From Nocardioides luteus (GTDB lineage: Bacteria; Actinomycetota; Actinomycetes; Propionibacteriales; Nocardioidaceae), in contig NZ_BMRK01000018.1 of NCBI RefSeq assembly GCF_014648595.1, positions 1-64,000 on the forward strand: 64,000 nt of DNA, given 5' to 3'. The position numbers and the translations under genes were made by a program. The number at the start of each line of letters is the position of its first letter. The stretch's first letter is position 1. The notes beneath the pieces were generated by a model. It ran no database searches and was not told the origin of the DNA. It was given only the letters and a program-made list of their open reading frames with translations. Positions 41,784-50,081 of the stretch are shown one piece after another.

Positions 41784-42638
41784 GTGAGCAGACAATCGAA
41801 CACGAACTCGGCCAAAGCACCGGCGCGGACCTCACGCACCACGGTCGTGACGTTCCTCGGTGCGGTCGTCCGCCCGCTGGGCGACTGGATGCCGATCGCC
41901 GGCACGATCGACCTGCTCACCCAGTTCGGGCTCGACGCCCCCGGCGTACGCACCGCCATCCACCGGCTCAAGCAGAACGGCTGGCTCACCTCGGAGACCC
42001 GCGACGGCTCTCGCGGGTATGCCCTCACCCGCACCGCCCTCGACACGCTCGCGGCCGGTGACGAGGTGATCTGGCATGCCCGCAAGCCGGCCGATCTCGC
42101 CGACGGCTGGTGCATCGTGCACTTCGGGGTGCCGGAGTCGATGCGCGCCAAGCGCCACCAGCTGCGCGCCCACCTCTCCCACCTCGGCTTCGGCAACATC
42201 GGCACGGCGCTGTGGATCGCGCCCGCGCGGATGCGCGAGCCCGCCGAGCGCGCCGTGCGCGAGCTCGACCTGGACGCGTACGCCTCGATCTTCGTCGGCG
42301 ACTACCAGGGCACCCAGGACCTCACCGAGCTGCTCTACAACAGCTGGGACCTGGCCGCCATCGACGGGAGCTACCGCGACTTCGTCGAGGAGTACGCCGC
42401 GCTCGCCGGCCGCGTGGAGCAGCAGCCGCTCACCGGGTCGGAGGCGTTCACCACCTACCTCGGCGTGGTCGACCAGTGGCGCAAGCTGCCGTTCCGCGAC
42501 CCGGGTCTGCCGCGCGAGGTGCTCGCCCCGGACTGGAGCGCCCCGGACGCCCTGGCCCTCTTCGAGCAGCTCGTCGTCGCGCTGCGCAAGCCCGCGCTCG
42601 ACCACGCCGGCACCTGGTGGCCGACCTCTGGTCAGTGA
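41784..42638 (+). CDS. PaaX-family transcriptional regulator
   Basis: 284 residues from a GTG at 41784; no ribosome binding site is obvious. The N-terminal winged helix is VVTFLGAVVRPLGDWMPIAG through VRTAIHRLKQNGWLTSETRD and GYALT, followed by the PaaX central and C-terminal domains (WCIVHFGVPESMRAKRHQLR, GFGNIGTALWIAP). PaaX proteins repress phenylacetate-type CoA pathways and are released by the aryl-CoA intermediate. Its place 20 nt after the CoA-hydroxylase gene suggests it senses the aryl-CoA of this cluster. The end overlaps the convergent cydB end by 7 nt. Confidence 0.87.
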   Translation: MSRQSNTNSAKAPARTSRTTVVTFLGAVVRPLGDWMPIAGTIDLLTQFGLDAPGVRTAIHRLKQNGWLTSETRDGSRGYALTRTALDTLAAGDEVIWHARKPADLADGWCIVHFGVPESMRAKRHQLRAHLSHLGFGNIGTALWIAPARMREPAERAVRELDLDAYASIFVGDYQGTQDLTELLYNSWDLAAIDGSYRDFVEEYAALAGRVEQQPLTGSEAFTTYLGVVDQWRKLPFRDPGLPREVLAPDWSAPDALALFEQLVVALRKPALDHAGTWWPTSGQ

Positions 42639-43633
42639 GACGCCGGCTCCTCCGTCTGGGTGAACCGGAAGAGGTAGACCAGCGGCGGCAGCACCAGCAG
42701 GCCGGCGAGCGCGACCACGACGAGCAGGCCGACCAGGGTCGCATCCGCACCGGCCGCGTCGGCGATGGTGACCTCGTCGACGAGCATCCAGGGGTACTGC
42801 CCGATCCCCCAGCCGCTGATCACCGAGGCCACCGCGACGACCGCCGTCACCCGCGCCGGGCGGTATCTGCGGATCGCGACGAGCACGAGCGTCGCCGCTC
42901 CGGTCAGCCCGGAGACGACGATCAGCGGGGCGGCCCGGCCGGTCAGCCCGTCGGCCAGCGTGGGCGCGTCGCGCATGATCGGGATCAGCGCGGCGAAGAC
43001 CATCACGCCGGTGAAGGCGCCGACCCCGAGCGTACGGATCCGTAGGGACGTGGCGAGCCCGGGGCGGTACGTGCGGTCGGCGTCGGCGGTGAGGAACACG
43101 CCGGCGAGGAACGCGCAGGTGCCCACCGCGATGATGCCGCCGAAGATCGAGGTCGGGTTGAGCCAGGACGACCACAGGTCGCCGCGGCCCTCGGCCGGCA
43201 CCCGGCCCGAGGCGATGGCGCCGGCGACCGTGCCGAGGAAGAACGGCGTGATCAGCGACGAGCCGGCGAAGATCGCGCCGTAGAGCGCCGCCTGGCCGAT
43301 GGTGGGCGCGAACTTGCGGAAGGCGAACGCAGCGCCGCGCAGGACGATGCCGAGCAGCGCCAGCAGGAGCGGGAGGATCAGCGTGTTCATCGCGCTGGCG
43401 AACGACTCCGGGAAGCCGGTCCACCACATCACCAGCACGTAGATCAGCCAGACGTGATTGGCCTCCCACACCGGTCCGATGCTGTGGTCGATCAGGGTGC
43501 GCAGCTCCGCGCCACGGCGGGCGCTGCCGGCGGTCAGGTCGTAGAAGCCGGAGCCGAAGTCGGCTCCGCCGAACAGTGCGTACACCACGATCCCGATGAA
43601 CAGGGCCGCGGCGACGGCCACCTCGAGCGTCAT
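42632..43633 (-). CDS. cydB: Cytochrome bd ubiquinol oxidase subunit II
   Basis: 333 residues with about 8-9 membrane segments. GGADFGSGFYDL, HSIGPVWEANHVWLIYVLVM (Glu/His/Trp conserved in CydB), and FGGIIAVGTCAFLAGVFLTA are typical. With CydA it forms the high-affinity terminal oxidase of the cell membrane. It starts inside the cydA stop region (4-nt overlap). No cydDC genes follow. The final codons overlap the convergent PaaX-type gene. Confidence 0.92.
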   Translation of the reverse strand: MTLEVAVAAALFIGIVVYALFGGADFGSGFYDLTAGSARRGAELRTLIDHSIGPVWEANHVWLIYVLVMWWTGFPESFASAMNTLILPLLLALLGIVLRGAAFAFRKFAPTIGQAALYGAIFAGSSLITPFFLGTVAGAIASGRVPAEGRGDLWSSWLNPTSIFGGIIAVGTCAFLAGVFLTADADRTYRPGLATSLRIRTLGVGAFTGVMVFAALIPIMRDAPTLADGLTGRAAPLIVVSGLTGAATLVLVAIRRYRPARVTAVVAVASVISGWGIGQYPWMLVDEVTIADAAGADATLVGLLVVVALAGLLVLPPLVYLFRFTQTEEPASH

Positions 43634-45012
43634 GAGGTGGTCACCGAGCCCTGGTCCTGCGGACCGTAGGGGCTGGGCAGGTCCTCCTCGCCGGCGCGCC
43701 ATCGTCGCGCCATCGAGCGCAGCACGACCACCGCGCCGATGGTGAGGCCGGTGTAGAGGACGAAGGTGGCCATCAGCAGGATCCAGATCTGCGGGTTGTC
43801 GCTGGCCGCGTCGGGGGTGCGCAGGTAGTCGTAGACGACCCACGGTTGACGGCCGACCTCGGTCGCGATCCAGCCCGCCTCCATGGCGATGACCGCGAGC
43901 GGCCCCGCGGCGACCGCTGCGCGCAGCGCCCAGCGGTTGTCGAGCAGGTCGCGGCGGCGCCAGCGCGCGAACCAGAAGAGGAGCACCGCGAGGAAGAGGA
44001 GGGTGCCGATGCCGACCATCGACTGGAAGGCCAGATGGGTGATGTTGATCGGTGGCCGGTCGGCGACCGGGATGGTCTCCAGGCCCTGGACGGGCTCGGT
44101 GAAGGAGTTGCGGGCGATGAGCGAGCCCAGTCTGGGGATGTCGATCGCGTAGCGGACCTCGCCGTCGATGAGCAGCCCGCCGAGCCGCAGCGGTGAGGGC
44201 TTCTCGGTCTCCAGGGCCAGCTCGAAGGCGGCCAGCTTGGCCGGCTGCACCTCGGCGATGCGCAGGCCGAGGATGTGGCCGATGAAGGGCTGCACCAGCG
44301 CGCCGACGGTGGCGAAGACGAAGGGGACGGTGAAGCCCAGCCGGTGGTGGCGGTCGCGTCGGCCGCGGAGCATGCCGGCTGCGTACACGCCTGCCACGAT
44401 GAAGCCCACCACCATGTAGGCGGCGACCCACATGTGCGCGAACTGCAGGACCGCGGCGGGGTTGAAGAGCACCGCCCACGGCTGCACGTCGACGACCTGG
44501 CCGTCCTCGATGCGGAAGCCGACCGGGATGTTCATCCAGGCGTTGACCGCGATGACGCAGTAGCTGCCGACGATGCCGGCCAGCGCCATCGGCACCAGCA
44601 TCAGCAGGTGGCGCTTCGGTGGCATCCGGCCCCAGCCGTAGAGGTAGAGACCGAGGAAGATCGCCTCCACGAAGAAGGAGAGGCCCTCGAACGCGAACGG
44701 CAGGCCGAGGACGTCGCCGTACGGTCCCATCAAGCCTGGCCAGAGCAGCCCCATCTCGAAGCTGAGCACGGTGCCGGACACGGCACCGATGGCGAACAGC
44801 ACCGCCGCCACCTTGGCCCACCGCTTCGCCAGGTTCAGCGCGACGTCGTCGTTGCGGTAGACGCCGCGCCAGTGCATCACCAGGATCATCGCCGGCCAGG
44901 CGACACCGAACGCCGCCAGGATGATGTGCCACCCCAGCGAGAGCGCCATCTGCTGGCGGGCGGCCAGCAGGCCGGCCGGGTCCTCGGCGGCCAGCACCTG
45001 GATGGCGTGCAT
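43630..45012 (-). CDS. cydA: Cytochrome bd ubiquinol oxidase subunit I
   Basis: 460 residues from the ATG at 45012, chosen because AAGGTGA lies 5 nt upstream; a GTG at 45027 is possible. Heme b595/b558 ligands: His in SLGWHIILAAFG and conserved FAFEGLSFFVEAIFLGLYLYGW. The quinol loop (Q-loop) is short, followed by GWIATEVGRQPWVVYDYLRT, the GRQPW motif of CydA. Nine or so membrane helices. Operon with cydB. It supports respiration at low oxygen, relevant to an organism with many O2-consuming oxygenases. Confidence 0.93.
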   Translation of the reverse strand: MHAIQVLAAEDPAGLLAARQQMALSLGWHIILAAFGVAWPAMILVMHWRGVYRNDDVALNLAKRWAKVAAVLFAIGAVSGTVLSFEMGLLWPGLMGPYGDVLGLPFAFEGLSFFVEAIFLGLYLYGWGRMPPKRHLLMLVPMALAGIVGSYCVIAVNAWMNIPVGFRIEDGQVVDVQPWAVLFNPAAVLQFAHMWVAAYMVVGFIVAGVYAAGMLRGRRDRHHRLGFTVPFVFATVGALVQPFIGHILGLRIAEVQPAKLAAFELALETEKPSPLRLGGLLIDGEVRYAIDIPRLGSLIARNSFTEPVQGLETIPVADRPPINITHLAFQSMVGIGTLLFLAVLLFWFARWRRRDLLDNRWALRAAVAAGPLAVIAMEAGWIATEVGRQPWVVYDYLRTPDAASDNPQIWILLMATFVLYTGLTIGAVVVLRSMARRWRAGEEDLPSPYGPQDQGSVTTS

Positions 45013-45087
45013 CACGGTCACCTTCACAAAGGTACCGCCGCAGCGCCCAGATATGCGGCAGCCGCGACCCGACCGCAGGTCGTGCGT

Positions 45088-46410
45088 TCAGGACAGCGTG
45101 ATCGGCGACCTGGTGATCGTGAACAGCTCCTCGCTCGGCGCGGTCGTTCCGCAGCAGCCGCCACCCTTGATGCTCTCCGGGTCGTCGAAGTCACCCGCGC
45201 CGCCGCACACCCCGGTGTCCGGGAGCTCCAGCTCCACCCGGGCCGCCGCGTCATGATCGCCGGCGAGCTCGGCCACCACGCTGCGTACCTGCTCGTAGCC
45301 GGTCATCGCCAGGAAGGTCGGCGCCCGGCCGTAGGACTTCATCCCGACCAGGTAGAGGTCGGGCTCGGGCTGGGCGAGGTCCTTGGCGCCGGTGGCGCTG
45401 ACGGATCCGCAGGAGTGGATGTTGGGGTCGATCTGCACCGCGATGTCGCGCGGGGCCTCCAGGGTCGGATCGAGGTCGAGTCGCATCTCGCTCAGGAAAC
45501 CGAGGTCGGGGCGATATCCGGTCAGTACGACGACGTGGTCGGCCTCGATCGCGCGGCCGTCCTCGGCCGTGACCGTCCCACCATCGATCGCGACGGTGCG
45601 GAAGCCGGTGACCAGCTCGACGGTGCCGTCCTGCACGGCCTTCTTCGCACGTACGCCGAGGGCCCCTCGCTCCGGGAGCTCGTCGGCCTCGCCGCCACCG
45701 AACGTGTTCGACGAGATCGAGCGGCGGATCGCCCAGGTGATCTTCGTGCCCGGATGGTCGTCGGCGATGGCGGCGAGCTCGTTGACGGCGTTGAACGCGG
45801 AGTCGCCGGCACCGATCACGAGCGTGTGCCGGCCGGCGTACGCTGCGGGCTCGGCTCGGTCAGGGACCGCATGGTCGAGCGTGCCCGCGGCCTGCGCGGC
45901 GCGCTCTCCCAGGGCGGGGAGGCCATCGGCGCCGGCCGGGTTGGGCCTGCGCCAGGTGCCGGAGGCGTCGATCACGGCACGCGCCACGAGACGCTCCTCG
46001 GTGCCGTCGGCGTTGCGAACATGGAGGGTGAAAGGCTGCTCGCCCCGGCCCGCATCGACCAGACGGTCCCGGCCCCTGCGGGAGACGCCGGTGACCGTGG
46101 TGCCATAACGGACGTGGTCCTCGATCGCGGCGGCCAGGGGCACGAGATAGTGCTCGCGCCACTCTGCTCCGGTGGGGTAGCCGTTCGTCGGAGCCTGCCA
46201 GCCGGTCGGCTCGAGCAGTCGCGCGGCCGCCTTGTCCACGAGCTCCGGCCACGCCGAAAAGAGTCGGACGTGGCCCCACTCGGCGACAGCCGCGGCAGGT
46301 TCCTTCCCCTGCTCGAGCACCAGCGGGGTCAGGCCTCGCTCGAGAAGGTGGGCGGCAGCCGCGAGGCCCTGCGGGCCGGCGCCGATGATGGCGACAGGAA
46401 GGTCAGTCAT
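45088..46410 (-). CDS. FAD-dependent flavoprotein (ArsO-like) with Cys-rich tail, ars-linked
   Basis: 440 residues. Two dinucleotide folds: VAIIGAGPQGLAAAAHLLER near the N-terminus and TLVIGAGDSAFNAVNEL in the middle, plus VIDASGTWRRPNP, as in flavin monooxygenases and thioredoxin-reductase-like proteins found in ars operons. The C-terminus is unusual: GVCGGAGDFDDPE then GGGCCGTTAP, three Cys that might bind arsenite or a metal. GAGGAG stands 4 nt before the ATG at 46410. Divergent from arsR across a shared operator region. No arsC, acr3 or arsB is adjacent. Role in arsenic resistance is inferred from context. Confidence 0.78.
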   Translation of the reverse strand: MTDLPVAIIGAGPQGLAAAAHLLERGLTPLVLEQGKEPAAAVAEWGHVRLFSAWPELVDKAAARLLEPTGWQAPTNGYPTGAEWREHYLVPLAAAIEDHVRYGTTVTGVSRRGRDRLVDAGRGEQPFTLHVRNADGTEERLVARAVIDASGTWRRPNPAGADGLPALGERAAQAAGTLDHAVPDRAEPAAYAGRHTLVIGAGDSAFNAVNELAAIADDHPGTKITWAIRRSISSNTFGGGEADELPERGALGVRAKKAVQDGTVELVTGFRTVAIDGGTVTAEDGRAIEADHVVVLTGYRPDLGFLSEMRLDLDPTLEAPRDIAVQIDPNIHSCGSVSATGAKDLAQPEPDLYLVGMKSYGRAPTFLAMTGYEQVRSVVAELAGDHDAAARVELELPDTGVCGGAGDFDDPESIKGGGCCGTTAPSEELFTITRSPITLS

Positions 46411-46431
46411 GATGCTCCTCAGATTCAAGAA

Positions 46432-46492
46432 CGTCGATATGTCGGGGGACCCTAGGCGACATATCGACGATCGTCAATGTAATTGGTATGCT
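46432..46492. promoter_or_regulatory. ArsR operators and leaderless arsR promoter
   Basis: CGTCGATATGTCG (46432-46444) and its perfect complement (46457-46469) form a 13-bp inverted repeat, followed by the palindrome GACGATCGTC (46466-46475). For arsR, TCGACG (46464-46469) and TATGCT (46487-46492) form a -35/-10 pair with a 17-bp spacer, placing the start of transcription at about the ATG at 46500. The repressor site overlaps the -35 element. Confidence 0.7.
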
Positions 46493-46499
46493 CTGCCTC

Positions 46500-46850
46500 A
46501 TGACCCTTCTTCCCGTGCTGCCGTCCGCCGCCGGTGCGTGCTGCTCGCCGGTCACCGGCGGCGTCCTCGAAGACGAGCAGGCCGAGGCGCTGGCGCGGAC
46601 GTTCAAGGCGCTCGGCGACCCCAACCGGGTCAAGCTGCTCTCGATCATCGCGGCCGCCGACGATCAGGAAGCATGCGTCTGCGACCTCACCGAACCGGTC
46701 GGGCTGACCCAGCCGACGGTCTCCCATCACATGAAGCTGCTGGTCGACGCCGGCCTGGTCGCCCGGGAGCAGCGAGGTCGATGGGCCTACTTCTCGATCG
46801 TCCCCGGCGCCCTCGACGCGCTGGCAGGCGCGCTGACGTCTCGCCCCTAG
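46500..46850 (+). CDS. arsR: ArsR-family arsenite-type repressor
   Basis: 116 residues. Winged helix: ALARTFKALGDPNRVKLLSI, the recognition helix in LTQPTVSHHMKLL, wing EQRGRWAYFSI. Cys14-Cys15 near the N-terminus and Cys59/Cys61 (ACVCDL) resemble the three-Cys arsenite site of C. glutamicum ArsR1 (Cys15, Cys16, Cys55). The ATG at 46500 is chosen over the one at 46488 because the promoter predicts a leaderless mRNA from it and because Cys positions then match. It likely represses itself and the divergent flavoprotein gene. The end overlaps the convergent membrane-protein gene by 4 nt. Confidence 0.87.
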   Translation: MTLLPVLPSAAGACCSPVTGGVLEDEQAEALARTFKALGDPNRVKLLSIIAAADDQEACVCDLTEPVGLTQPTVSHHMKLLVDAGLVAREQRGRWAYFSIVPGALDALAGALTSRP

Positions 46851-47470
46851 GCTGCAGCCGACTCGCGCTGCGCGACGGCTGCCCGCGTACGCCAGGCGTC
46901 TGCCGAGATGATCGCCAGCATGGCGAGCCCCGCAACCACCGCGGCCGCTGCTCCCGCCGTCACCGACCAGACCGCCGCGAGGACGACGCCGGCCGCGCCG
47001 ATCGCCATCAGGGTCACGCCGATCGTGGTGAACAGCGGAGCGTGGAAGGCCCGGGCGTACGGCAGGAAGTGAGCCCCGACGAAGAAGGCGATCACCGCCC
47101 CCTCCGCGCCCTCGAGTCCCTGGGCCGCCAGGAGCTTCCGGCCGAGGAAGATGCCGACCAGCATGAACACGATGCCGCCGAGGTAGACCAGCCCGGCCAG
47201 CGGCCCCACCGGCTCGGGCGCCGCGAAGCGTCGCGGGACCACGAAGACGGTCCAGACGTACGCAGCGAGGGCCAGCACCCACGCGACCGCGGCCACGGTC
47301 GGCCAGGCCCCGTCGAGGAGACCGCGGTTGGCGTGGACGAACACCGTCGCGCCGACCGCTCCGATCGTGGTCCCCCACACGCGTGGATCGTGCATCCGCG
47401 CGCCGCCACGCGACACCGTTCCCGCGACCTCTGTCATGGCGAGGATGCTATCGACCGCTCGCAACATCAT
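46847..47470 (-). CDS. Membrane protein of unknown function
   Basis: 207 residues with about six hydrophobic segments, for example TVAAVAWVLALAAYVWTVFV, LAGLVYLGGIVFMLVGIFLG, FTTIGVTLMAIGAAGVVLAA and AAAVVAGLAMLAIISA. Two adjacent ATGs (47470 and 47467) follow GGAGGAG. It lies 12 nt after the VOC gene in the same direction. No family recognised with confidence; the pattern resembles small integral membrane proteins of actinobacteria. Confidence 0.7.
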   Translation of the reverse strand: MMLRAVDSILAMTEVAGTVSRGGARMHDPRVWGTTIGAVGATVFVHANRGLLDGAWPTVAAVAWVLALAAYVWTVFVVPRRFAAPEPVGPLAGLVYLGGIVFMLVGIFLGRKLLAAQGLEGAEGAVIAFFVGAHFLPYARAFHAPLFTTIGVTLMAIGAAGVVLAAVWSVTAGAAAAVVAGLAMLAIISADAWRTRAAVAQRESAAA

Positions 47471-47482
47471 TTCTCCTCCGCT

Positions 47483-47890
47483 CTAGAGGGCCACGCCGAA
47501 CTTCTCGCGCGCCGCCGGCGTGACCGGGGTGAACAGGTTGACGAGGTTCCCGTCGGGGTCACGGGAGAGCAGCGCCCGGTTGCCCCACGGCATCGTGGTG
47601 GGTTCGGTGACGACGTCGTCGAGCCCGTCCCGGAGACGTGTCCACTCCCCGTCGACGTCGTCGACCAGGAACTCGAGGATCGCGGTGCGGTTGTGCGCCG
47701 GCTCGGCGCTTCCCTCTCCGAAGAGAGGGACCGTACGCCTGCTGCCGATCGCGAGCGTGGCTGTCCCGGTCCGGATCTCGGCGAAGTCCTCCGTGCCCCA
47801 GTTCGCCCGCACGCCGGTGACGTGCTCGTAGAAGGTCACGAGCGTCTCGATGTCGTCGGTGATGATCCGGGTGCTGATGAATGTCGTCAT
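47483..47890 (-). CDS. VOC (glyoxalase/bleomycin-resistance) family protein
   Basis: 135 residues with the paired beta-alpha-beta-beta-beta units: TRIITDDIETLVTFYEHVTG in the first and ILEFLVDDVDGEWTRL with LLSRDPDGNLVNLF in the second. Metal-ligand positions are not fully clear, since the usual first His is absent. Divergent from a WYL regulator across 55 bp, which probably controls it. Function not predictable beyond the fold. Confidence 0.8.
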   Translation of the reverse strand: MTTFISTRIITDDIETLVTFYEHVTGVRANWGTEDFAEIRTGTATLAIGSRRTVPLFGEGSAEPAHNRTAILEFLVDDVDGEWTRLRDGLDDVVTEPTTMPWGNRALLSRDPDGNLVNLFTPVTPAAREKFGVAL

Positions 47891-47945
47891 GCTGTGAGCG
47901 TCTCGCAGAAAGTGGGCAGTCTCCGCCCGGTATAGGTTCTGGATC

Positions 47946-48902
47946 ATGGCGAAACCCACGGCGCGGGTCCTGCAGCTGCTCGAGATCCTCCAGTCCGGCG
48001 GCCTCCACCGGCTCCGCGACCTCGCCACGCGGCTCGAGGTCGACGAGCGCACCGTGCGGCGCTACGTCGAGCATCTCCTCGAGCTGGACGTACCCGTCGA
48101 GGCGGTGCGCGGTCGCTACGGCGGCTACCGGCTGGCGCCGGGATACCGACTGCCGCCGCTGATGCTCACCGACGACGAGGCCATCGCGGTGCTGCTGGGG
48201 TTGGCGCTGCTCCGCCGCTCCGGGTTGAGCGGCGACACCGCCCCGACCGCGGCGGAGACGAAGATCCGGCGGGTGCTCCCGCAGGCCACGTCGAAGAGAC
48301 TCGAGGCGCTCCAGGCGTCGCTGCAGCTGTCCACGGAGATCCGGGAGCCAGTCGCCGCCGAGGCCAGCACCCTGGTGCTGCTGGCCGAAGCCGCCCGCGA
48401 CAACCGCCTCGTCTCGTTCGCCTACCGAGCCGCAGACGGGCGCGACAGCGCCCGCATCCTCGCGCCCTACGGCATCCTCGCCCACCGCGGCCGTTGGCTC
48501 GTCTCCGGTCTCGACCAGGGTCGAGGAGAGCTCCGCACCTTCCGGGTCGACCGGATGGTCCTGCCGCGCCGCCTCGAGCAGACCTTCGAGGAGCCGGAGG
48601 ACTTCGACGCCCTCGCACACTTCGTGACCGGGGTCGCGACCACACCACGCGCCCATCGAGTGGTGGTGCGGGCACGTACGACTCTCGCCCACGCCAGCGA
48701 CCGTCTCCCGGCCACCGTCGCCCTCGTCGAGCCTGCCGAACCGGACTGGGTCACCATCACGATCCACGCCGAGTCTCTCGACTGGGTGCCGTCGCTCCTC
48801 GCCGGGCTGGCCTGCCCGTTCGTCGTCGTCGAGCCCGAGGAGCTCCGCACGCATGTCGAGGCCCTCGGTCGTCTTCTGATCGAGTCGGCCGAGACGCGTT
48901 AG
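47946..48902 (+). CDS. WYL-domain transcriptional regulator (YafY-like)
   Basis: 318 residues. The N-terminal HTH_11-type helix pair is ARVLQLLEILQSGGLHRLRD and LATRLEVDERTVRRYVEHLL, followed by RGRYGGYRLAPGYRLPPLML. The WYL part includes VSFAYRAADGRDSARILAPY and RGRWLVSGLDQGRGELRTFR. A WCX-like C-terminal extension follows. These regulators bind ligands or nucleic acids; here the divergent VOC gene is the probable target. Confidence 0.85.
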   Translation: MAKPTARVLQLLEILQSGGLHRLRDLATRLEVDERTVRRYVEHLLELDVPVEAVRGRYGGYRLAPGYRLPPLMLTDDEAIAVLLGLALLRRSGLSGDTAPTAAETKIRRVLPQATSKRLEALQASLQLSTEIREPVAAEASTLVLLAEAARDNRLVSFAYRAADGRDSARILAPYGILAHRGRWLVSGLDQGRGELRTFRVDRMVLPRRLEQTFEEPEDFDALAHFVTGVATTPRAHRVVVRARTTLAHASDRLPATVALVEPAEPDWVTITIHAESLDWVPSLLAGLACPFVVVEPEELRTHVEALGRLLIESAETR

Positions 48903-49208
48903 TCGGTTGATTCGTAGAGATCGCCGCTGAGCCCGCCCGCGAGAAAAGCTAGACCGCGACACCGCCGAGGTGACCGCGAGGAGGTTGATGTGACGGTCTA
49001 CGCCGTCGGCTGAGGTACGCCTGTGGGATACCCGGTCGACCGGGTATCCCTGGACTTGACGGGCACTGGAACACCCGTCAAGTCCATGAAGTGCCCGTCA
49101 AGTGCTGTCAGCTGTCTCACCTGATGAGCCTCGTGCCCCACGCAAAGGCCCTCAGACGAACGCCGATCGTCGTGACGATGGCGCCTTTCAGGGCCGAGAA
49201 GACAGCGC
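48903..49208. other. 306-bp gene-free gap between convergent genes
   Basis: No convincing gene. From 48980 GAGGAGG is followed by ATG-TGA and a 7-codon frame from the overlapping GTG, which is too short to call. The region 49025-49103 is strongly structured. The remainder (48903-48975 and 49104-49208) shows nothing I can name. Confidence 0.6.
49025..49103. terminator. Palindrome plus two mutually exclusive hairpins
   Basis: A perfect 26-bp palindrome occupies 49025-49050 (GGGATACCCGG, TCGA, then its complement). After it, GGACTTGACGGG (49052-49063) pairs with 49074-49085 (12 bp), while the overlapping ACTTGACGGGCACT (49054-49067) can instead pair with 49090-49103 (14 bp). Probably a bidirectional terminator array for the WYL and enoyl-CoA hydratase genes. 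Confidence 0.65.
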
Positions 49209-49997
49209 TCAGCCGCGCAGCACCGCGCGGAGCTGCCCGACCTGGGCGGTCCGTTCGGCGAGCCTCTGCTCATCGAGGCTGCGCGCGCTCGCGCCCGCCA
49301 ACAGCTCGTGCGTACGCCGCACCGCGGTCGCGTCGTGGGCGGTGAGCGACCCGACCAGACCCTCGAGCGTGGAGTCCAGGTCGGCCGCCGGCACGACACT
49401 CTGCGCGAGGCCGATCCTCTCGGCCTCGTGCGCGCCCACCTTGCGCGCGGTGGCACAGATCTCGAGCGCCCGGGCGTAACCGACCGCCGCGACCAACGGC
49501 TTCGTGCCGGCCAGGTCGGGGACCAACCCCAACGCCGGCTCCTTCATGCAGACCCAGGCGTCCTCGGCCATGATCCGCAGGTCGCATCCCAGCGCCATCT
49601 GGAACCCCGCGCCGATCGCGTACCCCTCGACCACCGCGATCGAGATGAACCGCGGGTCCGCCAGCGCGACGAACGGCCGCTGGTACTCCCCGATCAGGTC
49701 GATGACCTCCTCGTCGCTGCGCGCCAGCGTCTCGACCAGGCTGCCCGGGGTGTTCGCCTCCCGCGGGTCCACCAGCGCAAGGTCCAGCCCCGCCGAGAAG
49801 GTGCCCCCAGCACCCCGCACCACCACGACCCGCACCTCGTCGGTCAGCGACTCCAGGAAGTCCGCGATCGCCGCCCACATCGCCGGATTCTGCGCGTTGC
49901 GCACTTCGGGACGATCCAGCAGCACCGTCGCCACCGCCCCGTCGACGCTCGTCCGTACGCCCGCCTCGGGCGCTGGGACTGGCTCATCGGTGTTCAT
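49209..49997 (-). CDS. Enoyl-CoA hydratase/isomerase-family protein
   Basis: 262 residues from the ATG at 49997 (MNTDEPVPAP). Crotonase fold: VATVLLDRPEVRNAQNPAMW, the oxyanion loop VVRGAGGTFSAGLDLALV, and VVEGYAIGAGFQMALGCDLR for the second. ALGLVPDLAGTKPLV contains the position of the second catalytic residue (Asp here, where Glu is usual in hydratases), so activity may be isomerase or other. Monocistronic. Substrate unknown. Confidence 0.85.
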   Translation of the reverse strand: MNTDEPVPAPEAGVRTSVDGAVATVLLDRPEVRNAQNPAMWAAIADFLESLTDEVRVVVVRGAGGTFSAGLDLALVDPREANTPGSLVETLARSDEEVIDLIGEYQRPFVALADPRFISIAVVEGYAIGAGFQMALGCDLRIMAEDAWVCMKEPALGLVPDLAGTKPLVAAVGYARALEICATARKVGAHEAERIGLAQSVVPAADLDSTLEGLVGSLTAHDATAVRRTHELLAGASARSLDEQRLAERTAQVGQLRAVLRG

Positions 49998-50081
49998 GGC
50001 TTCGCGGGTCCTTTCGGGTAGGGATACATGACGGACGCCGCACAACCTAGGTGCCAACACCTCGCATCGCCAGCAGTCCGC

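Noticed and set aside
48975-49013. Mini-gene after GAGGAGG (ATG-TGA and a 7-codon GTG frame)
   Set aside because: Too short, and there is no downstream gene on that strand that it could regulate.
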